Shown here one piece after another: positions 29,401 through 37,634 of a stretch of DNA of 64,000 bases. Each line of letters begins with the position of its first letter. Within the stretch, counting starts at the first letter, position 1. The stretch comes from Chloroflexota bacterium. GTDB taxonomy: Bacteria; Chloroflexota; Dehalococcoidia; Tepidiformales; Tepidiformaceae. The stretch spans positions 240,577 to 304,576 of the forward strand of contig JACPOQ010000051.1 in assembly GCA_016191435.1 (NCBI GenBank). The letters are read 5' to 3'. The notes under the pieces were generated by a model, which did not search any database, was not told the origin of the DNA, and saw nothing but the letters and a program-made list of their open reading frames with translations. The position numbers and the translations under genes are program-made.

Positions 29401-30234
29401 GTGCCATTCGCTGAACGCCTCTTTGCCGGCGGGCTCCCGGTCGCTCTGGAAATAACGCCGCCCCAGCGGCCGCTGCCTCAGGTGCTGCTGCGCCGGGCGC
29501 GGCTGCTCGGGCCGTGGGCCGCGGCGGTCAACGTGATCCAGCGGCCGGGGCGCCAATCGAGCCTCGCCGCCTCGTGCGAGCTGCGCGCCGCGAGCATCGA
29601 ACCCGCGTGGCACCTGGTCACGCGCGGGCTCGCACGCGACCAGCTCGCCGCCGACATCGCAACCGCGCGCGCCGCCGGGATCGCGCAGGTGCTCTGCATC
29701 CGCGGCGACCACGCCGCCCCCGACGAGGCCGGCGGGCTCACCATCCGCGACGCTATCGCATTCGCGAGCGAAGCCATGCCGGGCGCCTGCATCGGCGCGA
29801 CCCTGAGCCAGTACGCCCCGGACCCGGACGCCGCCATGCGCAACCTGCTCCCCAAGCTCAAAGCGGGCGCGACGTACATCCAGACGCAGCCCGCCTGGGA
29901 TGCCGAGACCCTGCGCCCGGCGGTCGAGCGCGTGCGTGCGGCCGCTCCCGGGACGAAGGTGGTGGCGATGGCGATGCCCCTGCTCTCGCTCGACGCGCTT
30001 GAGAAGTTGGAGGCGCGGCTCGGGATCGCGCTGCCCGGCGCTGTTCGCGCAGGTATCGGCGAAGACGGCGCGGGCGCCTGGCCGGCGTTCGCGGCCACGG
30101 TCGCCAACCTCGCGCACTCGGGGCTCATCGACGCGCTCGCCATCATGACCTTCGAAATGGACGCCACGCCCGAAATGGGCGAACGGATCTGTGCCGCGCT
30201 CGCCGCGGCGGGCCTGCAGCCGGAGGTGGGCTAG
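29401..30234 (+). CDS. methylenetetrahydrofolate reductase family protein
   Basis: GTG start; PVALEITPPQRPL...AWHLVTRGLARDQLAADIATARAAGIAQVLCIRGDHA...KLKAGATYIQTQPAWD. Confidence 0.85.
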   Translation: MPFAERLFAGGLPVALEITPPQRPLPQVLLRRARLLGPWAAAVNVIQRPGRQSSLAASCELRAASIEPAWHLVTRGLARDQLAADIATARAAGIAQVLCIRGDHAAPDEAGGLTIRDAIAFASEAMPGACIGATLSQYAPDPDAAMRNLLPKLKAGATYIQTQPAWDAETLRPAVERVRAAAPGTKVVAMAMPLLSLDALEKLEARLGIALPGAVRAGIGEDGAGAWPAFAATVANLAHSGLIDALAIMTFEMDATPEMGERICAALAAAGLQPEVG

Positions 30235-30304
30235 CAACCGCGGCTGTCGCGCGAAGGGTGTCTAATGGCTAGCAGCTATCAGCTAACAGCTACCTGGAGT
30301 TCCC

Positions 30305-30796
30305 GTGGACGACCTGATCGAACAACTCGCCGCCACTCCCCGGACGCTGGCGCTGCTCGTGGTCGAGGCGAGCGATGCCCGGCTGGACGCGGCGGCCGAC
30401 GGCGCGTGGTCAGCGCGGACCATCCTCGCGCACCTGCGCGACGACGAGTACCTGTGCATGCGCGCCGCGCTCGAACGTATGCTCGCCGAAGAGGTCCCGC
30501 TCGTGCATTTCATCGATGGCGCGGACTGGGAGCCGCGGCGCAACTGCAGCCGCGACCGCAAGGACCTGCTGCTGGCGGATTTCGCGCTCCAGCGCCAGGC
30601 GAGCCTTGGCATCCTGCGTGGCCTTCGCCCGCAGGATTGGCAGCGCACCGGCGTCCGCGACGGCGGCACATTCACCATCGCCGACCTCGCCGCCGCCTGG
30701 GTCCGCCACGACGCCGCGCACATCGTGCAGCTCGAGACCGCCCTCGGCGAGACACTCGCGGGCGTCATCGAACGGCGCGCCCGGCCGGCGGAGTAA
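30305..30796 (+). CDS. DinB family protein
   Basis: LLVVEASDARLDAAADGAWSARTILAHLRDDEYLC...TIADLAAAWVRHDAAHIVQLE. Confidence 0.85.
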   Translation: MDDLIEQLAATPRTLALLVVEASDARLDAAADGAWSARTILAHLRDDEYLCMRAALERMLAEEVPLVHFIDGADWEPRRNCSRDRKDLLLADFALQRQASLGILRGLRPQDWQRTGVRDGGTFTIADLAAAWVRHDAAHIVQLETALGETLAGVIERRARPAE

Positions 30797-30875
30797 CATG
30801 CCCGCCGCCCCGCGACTTGCGGGGTATGTCGCGCCTCGCGCATAGTGCGGCGACACGTTGTTACGAGGGTTGTGC

Positions 30876-32018
30876 ATGGGACCGTTGTCTGGAATCAAGA
30901 TTATCGAACTCGCGGGGATTGGCCCGGGGCCGTTCTGCGCGATGGTGCTCGCCGACCTCGGCGCCGATGTCATTCGCATCGACCGCGCCGCCAACGTCCC
31001 CGCTGAGGCGCCATCGAAGCCGCCGCGGGACCTGCTCCTCCGCAGCCGGCCGAGCGTCGGCGTGGATCTCAAGGACCCGAAGGGCGTCGAGCTCATCCTG
31101 CAGCTGGTCGAATCGGCGGACGCGCTCATTGAAGGCTTCCGCCCCGGCGTGATGGAGCGGCTTGGACTCGGGCCGGATGTGTGCCTGAAGCGCAACGAGA
31201 GGCTCGTCTTCGGCCGCATGACGGGCTGGGGGCAGGAGGGCCCGATGGCGCTGGCCGCCGGCCACGACATCAACTACATCGCCCTCAGCGGCGCGCTCCA
31301 CAGCATCGGCCGCAAGGGCGAAGCGCCGGTGCCGCCCCTGAACCTCGTCGGCGATTTCGGCGGCGGCGGGCTCCTGCTCGCCTTCGGCATCGTCACGGCG
31401 CTGGTCGAACGCGCAGCCTCGGGCAAGGGCCAGGTGGTGGACGCGGCGATGGTCGACGGCGCGTCGCTGCTGATGACCATGTTCTACGGGATGTGGAATG
31501 GCGGCGCCTTCAACGACGCGCGCGGTTCCAACTTGCTGGACACCGGCTCGCACTTCTACAACACGTACGAGACTTCGGACGGCAAGTGGATCTGCCTCGG
31601 CTCGATCGAGCCGCAGTTCTACGCCGAGATGCTGGAGCGCACAGGGCTCAAAGGCGAACCGCTGCCGCCGCAGATGGACCAGGGCAAGTGGCCCGAGATG
31701 CAGGAGCGGCTCAAGGCGCTGTTTATCACGAAGACGCGCGACGAGTGGTGCGCGCTGCTCGAAGGCTCGGACGCCTGCTTCGCACCTGTCTTGACGCTCG
31801 CGGAATCGACCCGGCACCCCCAGAACGTGGCGCGCAAGACGTTCGTGGAGGTCGCGGGGGCGATGCAGCCGGCGCCGGCGCCGCGCTTCAGCCGCACGCC
31901 GGGCGCAATCAGCCGCCCGCCGTCGCACCCGGGCCAGGATACGGACCCGGCGCTGAAGGCGTGGGGCGTCAGCGAAGCCGCGATCGCGGACCTGCGCAAG
32001 GCCGGCGTGGTGAAATAA
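30876..32018 (+). CDS. CaiB/BaiF CoA-transferase (alpha-methylacyl-CoA racemase type)
   Basis: MGPLSGIKIIELAGIGPGPFCAMVLADLGADVIRIDR...ESADALIEGFRPGVMERLGLGPD...GHDINYIALSGALHSIG. Confidence 0.95.
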   Translation: MGPLSGIKIIELAGIGPGPFCAMVLADLGADVIRIDRAANVPAEAPSKPPRDLLLRSRPSVGVDLKDPKGVELILQLVESADALIEGFRPGVMERLGLGPDVCLKRNERLVFGRMTGWGQEGPMALAAGHDINYIALSGALHSIGRKGEAPVPPLNLVGDFGGGGLLLAFGIVTALVERAASGKGQVVDAAMVDGASLLMTMFYGMWNGGAFNDARGSNLLDTGSHFYNTYETSDGKWICLGSIEPQFYAEMLERTGLKGEPLPPQMDQGKWPEMQERLKALFITKTRDEWCALLEGSDACFAPVLTLAESTRHPQNVARKTFVEVAGAMQPAPAPRFSRTPGAISRPPSHPGQDTDPALKAWGVSEAAIADLRKAGVVK

Positions 32019-32093
32019 AGGGGCTGAGGGATCAGGTGCTGGCGTCCCTGTAAATGGCGCTCCACTGCTGGACTGGCTGCGGGCGTTTGGGCT

Positions 32094-32153
32094 GCCGCGG
32101 GACGGGATCCGTTGGGGTTGGTGTTTGGCCGCTTGCTTACGCGCGCGGTTCCG
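32094..32153 (+). repeat. dispersed repeat copy D (extended ~60 bp)
   Basis: GCCGCGGGACGGGATCCGTTGGGGTTGGTGTTTGGCCGCTTGCTTACGCGCGCGGTTCCG; also aligns upstream of the core with copy E. Confidence 0.85.
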
Positions 32154-32333
32154 GTACGGGCGGGGTCCCGCACGGTGCTACCACCCGCCCGCGGCGCGCG
32201 CACGCTGCGTTTCCAACGGATCCATGCCGCCGTCGTCCCAGACTCTCATGAAGCATCCCTCAACTGGACAGCGCAACAGTTTTGGATGCGCTCTGAGGAA
32301 CGGACGCATGCAAGCGGTTCCGCACGCGGGACA

Positions 32334-32441
32334 CTACACCCGGCCCGTTTCGCCATAGGGGTAGAGGTATTTGCTGGCGAAGCCGCAGTCTGGGCAGTAG
32401 AACCCGAACCGCCGGAAGCGGTTGATGATCCGCTGGAACAT
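32334..32441 (-). CDS. 35-aa CxxC microprotein, absent from ORF track
   Basis: ATG...TAG reads MFQRIINRFRRFGFYCPDCGFASKYLYPYGETGRV. Confidence 0.5.
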   Translation of the reverse strand: MFQRIINRFRRFGFYCPDCGFASKYLYPYGETGRV

Positions 32442-32510
32442 CGTGGCAGCATAGGTCGGGCATGGTGAGCGCCGGCTGAGTGCTCGGGCACGGGGACGGG
32501 TCTGCGGTTG

Positions 32511-32570
32511 CCGCGGGGAGGGATCGGATGGAGTTGGTGTTTGGCCGCTTCCTTACGCGCGGGGTTCCGT
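32511..32570 (+). repeat. dispersed repeat copy E (extended ~60 bp)
   Basis: GCCGCGGGGAGGGATCGGATGGAGTTGGTGTTTGGCCGCTTCCTTACGCGCGGGGTTCCG. Confidence 0.85.
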
Positions 32571-32589
32571 TGCGTGAATCGAGAGCCCG

Positions 32590-33051
32590 TCAGGCCGCGG
32601 GGTCGGTGGCGCGGCGGCGCGGCTGGGTGGCGGCGGCTGCCGGGCCGACGATCGTTGACGCATGGCGGCGTTCGGTTTCGCTGATGCGAGGCGGCTTGCG
32701 GAGCAGCGGCGTGAGCCACGCCTGCGCCGCGGCGGCATCGTCGAACGCGTGCAGCGCATCCGGGGCGCCGGAGAAGCGCATCAGGCGCTCGGCGAACGCG
32801 CGCTGGCGGCCGCCGATCAACGCGACCTGCATCCCCTCACGCAGGCGCGACGCGACCGCGGCCGCGACCACCAGCATGCCGCCCGGTCCGCGCCGGACGG
32901 CCGTCAGGTCGCAGGAGATGGCCCAGATGGAGCCCGCCTCGGCGAGCGTGAAGCCTTGCGATACGGCTCGCAGAGCCTCGGCGGTGGTGACCCGCCCCGT
33001 TAGCTCGACCACGAGCAAGTTGCGGACGCTGTCCACGCGAATCGAATACAT
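32590..33051 (-). CDS. STAS/SpoIIAA-like small protein
   Basis: MYSIRVDSVRNLLVVELTGRVTTAEALRAVSQGFTLAEAGSIWAISCDLTAVRRGPGGMLVVAAAVASRLREGMQVALIGG. Confidence 0.6.
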   Translation of the reverse strand: MYSIRVDSVRNLLVVELTGRVTTAEALRAVSQGFTLAEAGSIWAISCDLTAVRRGPGGMLVVAAAVASRLREGMQVALIGGRQRAFAERLMRFSGAPDALHAFDDAAAAQAWLTPLLRKPPRISETERRHASTIVGPAAAATQPRRRATDPAA

Positions 33052-33134
33052 GCCGTCGTTCTCCGCGCCCCGATTGAGAACATTCTCGCCAAGGAAGGCG
33101 TCCTTAACACTCGGGAGGATCCCCTAGATCTGTG

Positions 33135-34193
33135 TTAGTAACTTGCTTCAAACCCGCGATGGACCCCGGAAGGGCGAGGGCGCACAGCGACCTCACAGCG
33201 GCCCCTCAGCAGATTCGCGAGGCGCTCGGCGACGGTCGCGAGCCCGGCCTCGGGCACGCGCGGGACAAGGACGATTTCGCCATCGAGGACGCCGAGCTCG
33301 TCATAACCACGAGCGAAGCGCCGGACCAGCCAGGCAACTTCAAAACGCAAGAGGCCGGTGGCTGGCCGCACTGTCAGCATTCCCGGCAGCTCTGGCGGCG
33401 GGTGCAGGATAGGCAGCGCGGTCTCGCCATCCCATTCGCGCACGCCCATGTAGCCGCGCCCGGCGCGCACGAGCGCCGAGGTGAGCTGCTGCGGTGTCAG
33501 CGGGAGCGTGAGCCAATCGGTGGCGCCGGCACGGAGCGCCGCCAGCAGCTCGCCGTGGCTGCTGAGGGCGGCGAGGACGATGCGCCCGAGCCGGGCCGTG
33601 CCATCGGCGCGGATGACGCGCTCGGCGCGCCCGGCGCCGGCCTCGACCAGCAGCACGCTGGCGCTGGCCGCCCCGAGCGCGACGTCCATGCCCTCGCAGG
33701 CTTGCTTGATGGCAGCCCTCGACGCGTGGTCGCTGACAATGGCCTGGACGCTGAGCCCGCGCAGGTTGGGGTGGAGCCACTCGCCGTAGCCGCCATCGAT
33801 GGCGCGGCCCGATTGCCCGCGCGCGGAGCGGCCATCGCTCGCGAACGCGCCCAGCCACGCCTCACACGAACGGCAGACGCGCAGCGGCAGCATCGAATCG
33901 CCGCGTGTGACGGGCGCGATGCATTCGACCAGCGCCTCGGCGGTGGCGGTGCCGTGGCAGACCTGGCACTGGTCGCCGAAGACGAGCGCGCGGCCGTTCG
34001 TGGAGGGGACGCCGAGGAGCGGGGTGGGGCCCGGCGTGCGTGTCCCCCCGAGGACACCGCGCAGCCAATCGAGGCAGCCGCCGCAAAGCGGGTGGCGCCA
34101 ACCAGGGACGCCATCCGCGCCGGGTATCGGCCGCGCCTGCAGCGCGCACACGGGAGCGGCCTTGCCGCAGCAGTGACAACCAGAGGCGGGCAT
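33135..34193 (-). CDS. zinc-finger plus degenerate receiver-like protein
   Basis: CHCCGKAAPVC...CGGCLDWL...CQVCHG...CRSCEAWL, then ASVLLVEAGAG...LGRIVLAALSSHGELLAALRAGATDWLTLPLTPQQL. Confidence 0.6.
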   Translation of the reverse strand: MPASGCHCCGKAAPVCALQARPIPGADGVPGWRHPLCGGCLDWLRGVLGGTRTPGPTPLLGVPSTNGRALVFGDQCQVCHGTATAEALVECIAPVTRGDSMLPLRVCRSCEAWLGAFASDGRSARGQSGRAIDGGYGEWLHPNLRGLSVQAIVSDHASRAAIKQACEGMDVALGAASASVLLVEAGAGRAERVIRADGTARLGRIVLAALSSHGELLAALRAGATDWLTLPLTPQQLTSALVRAGRGYMGVREWDGETALPILHPPPELPGMLTVRPATGLLRFEVAWLVRRFARGYDELGVLDGEIVLVPRVPEAGLATVAERLANLLRGRCEVAVRPRPSGVHRGFEASY

Positions 34194-34243
34194 GGGTAAT
34201 TATCGGCGCGCGGCCGGTGCGCCTGAGGGATGGCTGCGATCGC

Positions 34244-34846
34244 TCAGGCGCAGAGCTCTTCGAACGCCAGCCGGTAGCTGTTCACGAGCGACCGCACGAA
34301 TGCGGCCTGCGCCTGGTTGAAGGCGCCGGCAAGGAGGTGCAGGGTCGCGCGGTCCTCGTCCTCTTCGAACCCCACGACCTCGTATGGGAGCACGGCATCG
34401 AAGGCGTCGACGTGCAGCAGCACCTCGACCGTCTCCGGGCGCCCGATCGGCTGGCATTCGATGCGTAGGCCCCGTGCCGAGACATCGGTGACCGTACAGG
34501 GTTGCGCACTGCGGATGCCGGGCACGCGGAGGTGGGCGGCGATGCTGGTCGGGTAGCGCGGGTCGCCGCGCGGTTCCCAGGGTGTCCACTGCGCGGCGGC
34601 TTTGAACACCACCACCCCATCGCGCGCGGTGACGGCGCGGGCGCTCCGCGCCCAGAGCCCGCCCTGGTGCATCAGGAAGAGCGCTTCGTCTCCGGGCCGC
34701 CACTCGTCCCAATCGCCGATGCGCACGGCGAGCACGCGGTCGCGCGAATCGGCGACCACCGCTTCGCGCCGCTCGGATTGGGACGGCTTCGTGCGGACGA
34801 CAAGCAGCTCTGCCCCCGGCCTTACCTCGTTCAGAATGGCGCTCAT
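34244..34846 (-). CDS. PilZ-like domain protein
   Basis: ARDGVVVFKAAAQWTPWEPRGDPRYPTSIAAHLRVPG...CTVTDVSARGLRIECQ. Confidence 0.7.
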   Translation of the reverse strand: MSAILNEVRPGAELLVVRTKPSQSERREAVVADSRDRVLAVRIGDWDEWRPGDEALFLMHQGGLWARSARAVTARDGVVVFKAAAQWTPWEPRGDPRYPTSIAAHLRVPGIRSAQPCTVTDVSARGLRIECQPIGRPETVEVLLHVDAFDAVLPYEVVGFEEDEDRATLHLLAGAFNQAQAAFVRSLVNSYRLAFEELCA

Positions 34847-34954
34847 GCCACCATCATCGGCTGGCATGGGCCGCGGCATGAGGGCCACAACGCAGAACGA
34901 TGCTCCCATACGGGTACGACGCCGAATCTGCCGCGTTCGGCGCCATCACTCCGA

Positions 34955-35251
34955 TTACGCAGGCTCGATCGTCACGGTCAGGCCGCGGCCTTCGAGCGCG
35001 GCGCGGTAGTGTTCGGCCGCCTCTTTGGGGCAGGTGATCACCGTGGCCTCGCCGTGGTAGTGCGCCGTGAACATGATTTCGATCGCTTCCTCCGGTGTCA
35101 GCGATTGCACGCAAGCAAGCAACGAACGGACGACGTGGTCCATGCTGTTGTGCTCGTCGTTGTGGAGGATCACAGCCCACGGCGGCAGGACGCGTGTCAG
35201 CGTGTCCGTGTCGAACTCAACGGTGGGCGTCGCCGGCGCGGCCATCCGCAT
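34955..35251 (-). CDS. clpS: ATP-dependent Clp protease adaptor ClpS (paralog 2)
   Basis: LPPWAVILHNDEHNSMDHVVRSLLACVQSLTPEEAIEIMFTAHYHGEATVITCPKEAAEHYRAALEGRGLTVTIEPA. Confidence 0.93.
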   Translation of the reverse strand: MRMAAPATPTVEFDTDTLTRVLPPWAVILHNDEHNSMDHVVRSLLACVQSLTPEEAIEIMFTAHYHGEATVITCPKEAAEHYRAALEGRGLTVTIEPA

Positions 35252-35365
35252 ACAGTAGTGCTTGGCTCCTGCACCGGTCATCCCCGCGAACCCCCGGCGG
35301 TGGCCGAAAAGCGAAGGTGCTGAGATAGTACGGCCGACGACCCAGCCGGTGGCGCGGAGTGGACA

Positions 35366-36094
35366 TTGTCGCAATCGTTCATCGCACTGCGCGACCGTGG
35401 CCGCCAACGCCACGTGAACCAGGACCAGGCCGTGGCCGAGCGGCTGGCAGGGGGCTTCATCCTGCTCGCGGTGGCCGATGGCGTCGGCGGCGCGCGCGCG
35501 GGCGAAGTCGCCAGCGAAGAGACCATCCTCCAGTTGGTGAAGACGTTGCGCGGCGAGGACATCGCCCGCGACACGGCGGGCGCGTTGAGCCGCGCCATCG
35601 TCAGCGCCAACGAGCGCGTCTATGGGCTCTCGGCCGCGAACGCCGACTTCGCCGGGATGGCGACCACGCTGGTGGCGGCGCTCGTGCGTGAAGGCGAGGC
35701 GTGGGTGGCGAACGTCGGCGATAGCCGGGCCTACCTCTGCTCGGGCGGCCGCCTGCGCGCGCTCACCGAGGACGACAGCTGGGTGATGGAGCAGGTGCGT
35801 TCGGGTGCGCTCTCGCGCGAGGAAGCCGAGCGCAGCCCTTTCCGCAACGCCATTACGCGCGGCATCGGCGTCGAGGAACGCCTGGTCATCGAAGCGGTCG
35901 AGAGCATCACGCTCGCGCCCGGCGATGTGCTGCTGCTCTGCTCGGATGGGCTCTACCGGATGGTGGACGACGGCGCGCTGCTGGCGGAACTGCAGTCGCA
36001 GGCGCCCGAGCAGGCAGGGAAGCGGCTGATCGAGCTCGCGAACCAGGGCGGCGGGATCGATAACATCGGGATTGCGGTCTACCGGCAGGAGTAG
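35366..36094 (+). CDS. PP2C-family serine/threonine phosphatase
   Basis: TTG start; GRQRHVNQDQAV...LLAVADGVGGARAGEVAS...WVANVGDSRAYL...LLLCSDGLYRMVDD...GGIDNIGIAV. Confidence 0.93.
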   Translation: MSQSFIALRDRGRQRHVNQDQAVAERLAGGFILLAVADGVGGARAGEVASEETILQLVKTLRGEDIARDTAGALSRAIVSANERVYGLSAANADFAGMATTLVAALVREGEAWVANVGDSRAYLCSGGRLRALTEDDSWVMEQVRSGALSREEAERSPFRNAITRGIGVEERLVIEAVESITLAPGDVLLLCSDGLYRMVDDGALLAELQSQAPEQAGKRLIELANQGGGIDNIGIAVYRQE

Positions 36095-36115
36095 CCGGCA
36101 AGGCTTCGGGCGCCG

Positions 36116-36499
36116 CTAGGCCTCGCGGGCGCGGGCGACCGGCCCGAGCGCCCGCTCCACGATCGCGAGCAACTCCTCCGCGGCGAACGGCTTCTGGACG
36201 AAGAAGGTGGCGGGGGTGCGCGCGGCGAACTCGGCCGGCCCGTCGGCGCTGTAGCCGCTCATGAGGACGACGGGCAGTTCCGGCCAGCGCTGGGCGATGG
36301 CGCGGCGCAACTCGATCCCGGATTCGCCGGGCATCACGACATCGCTGATGACAAGGTCCGCGCGCTGGGATTCGAGCACCGTACGCGCTTGGGCCGCATC
36401 CGCCGATTGCAGCACGGAATACCCCTGGGTTTTCAGGAGGCGCGCAAGCATCACGCGGACCGGGTCGTCGTCATCGACGACGAGGATCAGTGCGGGCAC
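36116..36499 (-). CDS. CheY-like response regulator receiver protein
   Basis: ALILVVDDDDPVRVMLARLLKTQGYSVLQSADAAQA...DLVISDVVMPGESGIELRR...FFVQKPFAAEELL. Confidence 0.92.
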   Translation of the reverse strand: MPALILVVDDDDPVRVMLARLLKTQGYSVLQSADAAQARTVLESQRADLVISDVVMPGESGIELRRAIAQRWPELPVVLMSGYSADGPAEFAARTPATFFVQKPFAAEELLAIVERALGPVARAREA

Positions 36500-36780
36500 G
36501 GGCCACCCTTTCCTTCCTGCATCCCGGCACAACCACCGTCCACGGCAGCCGGTGGCGTACAGGGTGCCTCCCCCGGACGCGACGTGGATCCTCGGCCCCG
36601 ATGCGCTGATTGTCCGCTCTTTCGGTCGCGGCCAGCATCGGGTAATTCCCTTATAGGAACCCGCGGCCGGAAGCTGGGCGACTTGCCAAACTATAGCAAT
36701 ACCGCGCGTTAGGCGCGGGTAACGTTGCCTCAGATGGTGTCCGCCAACTAGTATCGGAACACCCTCGGGGGATTACTCTT

Positions 36781-37248
36781 ATGCGCTTTGTCTGGACCGT
36801 GATCAGCGCGGCCATCCTCCTGTTCCTGCTCTACCTCCTGCTGGGCTGGTTCGTCGATGGCTACTTCGGCGGCAACATCGTCCCGGACCGCGCCGTCCCC
36901 GATGCCTGGGCCGCACCGGACAGCTGGTCCGAATGGCGCGATATCGTCATCGTCTTCATGGGCCTGTTCTGGGTGCTCGCCGGCATTCTTGCCGTCGCGC
37001 TGGTGCTCGTGCTCATCCTGCTCGTTGTGACGGTGAGGCGGCTCCTCAGGGAGAACGTCGCCCCGGCGGTGGATTCGCTGAAGGAATCGCTCGATAACGT
37101 CAAGGGCACCACCGAGTTCGCCGGCGAGACCGTCGTTTCGCCAATCATCCGCGTGTACTCTGTCGTGAGCGGCGTCCGCAGCGGCATCGGCGCGATTGGC
37201 AACCTGCCCAACCGCATCCGCGGCCGCAAAAAGAGGAGCAAGCGATGA
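36781..37248 (+). CDS. two-TM hypothetical membrane protein
   Basis: MRFVWTVISAAILLFLLYLLLGWFVDGYFGGN...VFMGLFWVLAGILAVALVLVLILLVVTVRRLL. Confidence 0.75.
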   Translation: MRFVWTVISAAILLFLLYLLLGWFVDGYFGGNIVPDRAVPDAWAAPDSWSEWRDIVIVFMGLFWVLAGILAVALVLVLILLVVTVRRLLRENVAPAVDSLKESLDNVKGTTEFAGETVVSPIIRVYSVVSGVRSGIGAIGNLPNRIRGRKKRSKR

Positions 37249-37481
37249 CCGATGAGGTGAACGGCCAGACCACGGAGCCAATCTCCGCGCCCTTCGGCGA
37301 GGCCGTCCCCATGCGGCCCATCAGGCGCGAGAACGCGCTCTTCGCGTGGGCGCGGGCCATCGTCCTTGGCGTGCAGGACACGGCGAAGGACGTCGTCGAT
37401 GAGGGCCGCCGCGGCGCCCACGAAGCGTACGATGCCTACTGGCGGCGCTACGAAGCGAAGACGAAGCACCGCCGCCGCTGA
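37245..37481 (+). CDS. small hypothetical protein coupled to previous gene
   Basis: 4-bp ATGA overlap; MTDEVNGQTTEPISAPFGEAVPMRPIRRENALFAWARAIVLGVQDTAKDVVDE... Confidence 0.65.
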   Translation: MTDEVNGQTTEPISAPFGEAVPMRPIRRENALFAWARAIVLGVQDTAKDVVDEGRRGAHEAYDAYWRRYEAKTKHRRR

Positions 37482-37634
37482 GATTCACGATATCCGATTC
37501 GCGATTTCCCGGTTGCGCGTGCGTGGGCCATGCCGCCACCGCCCGATCGCGTAGCGATCATGTAACGCGCCGCATACTCGGATCCTTGAGATTCGCGGCA
37601 GTTCCCGGCTACCATCGCTCGCAAGGAGTTCGGG

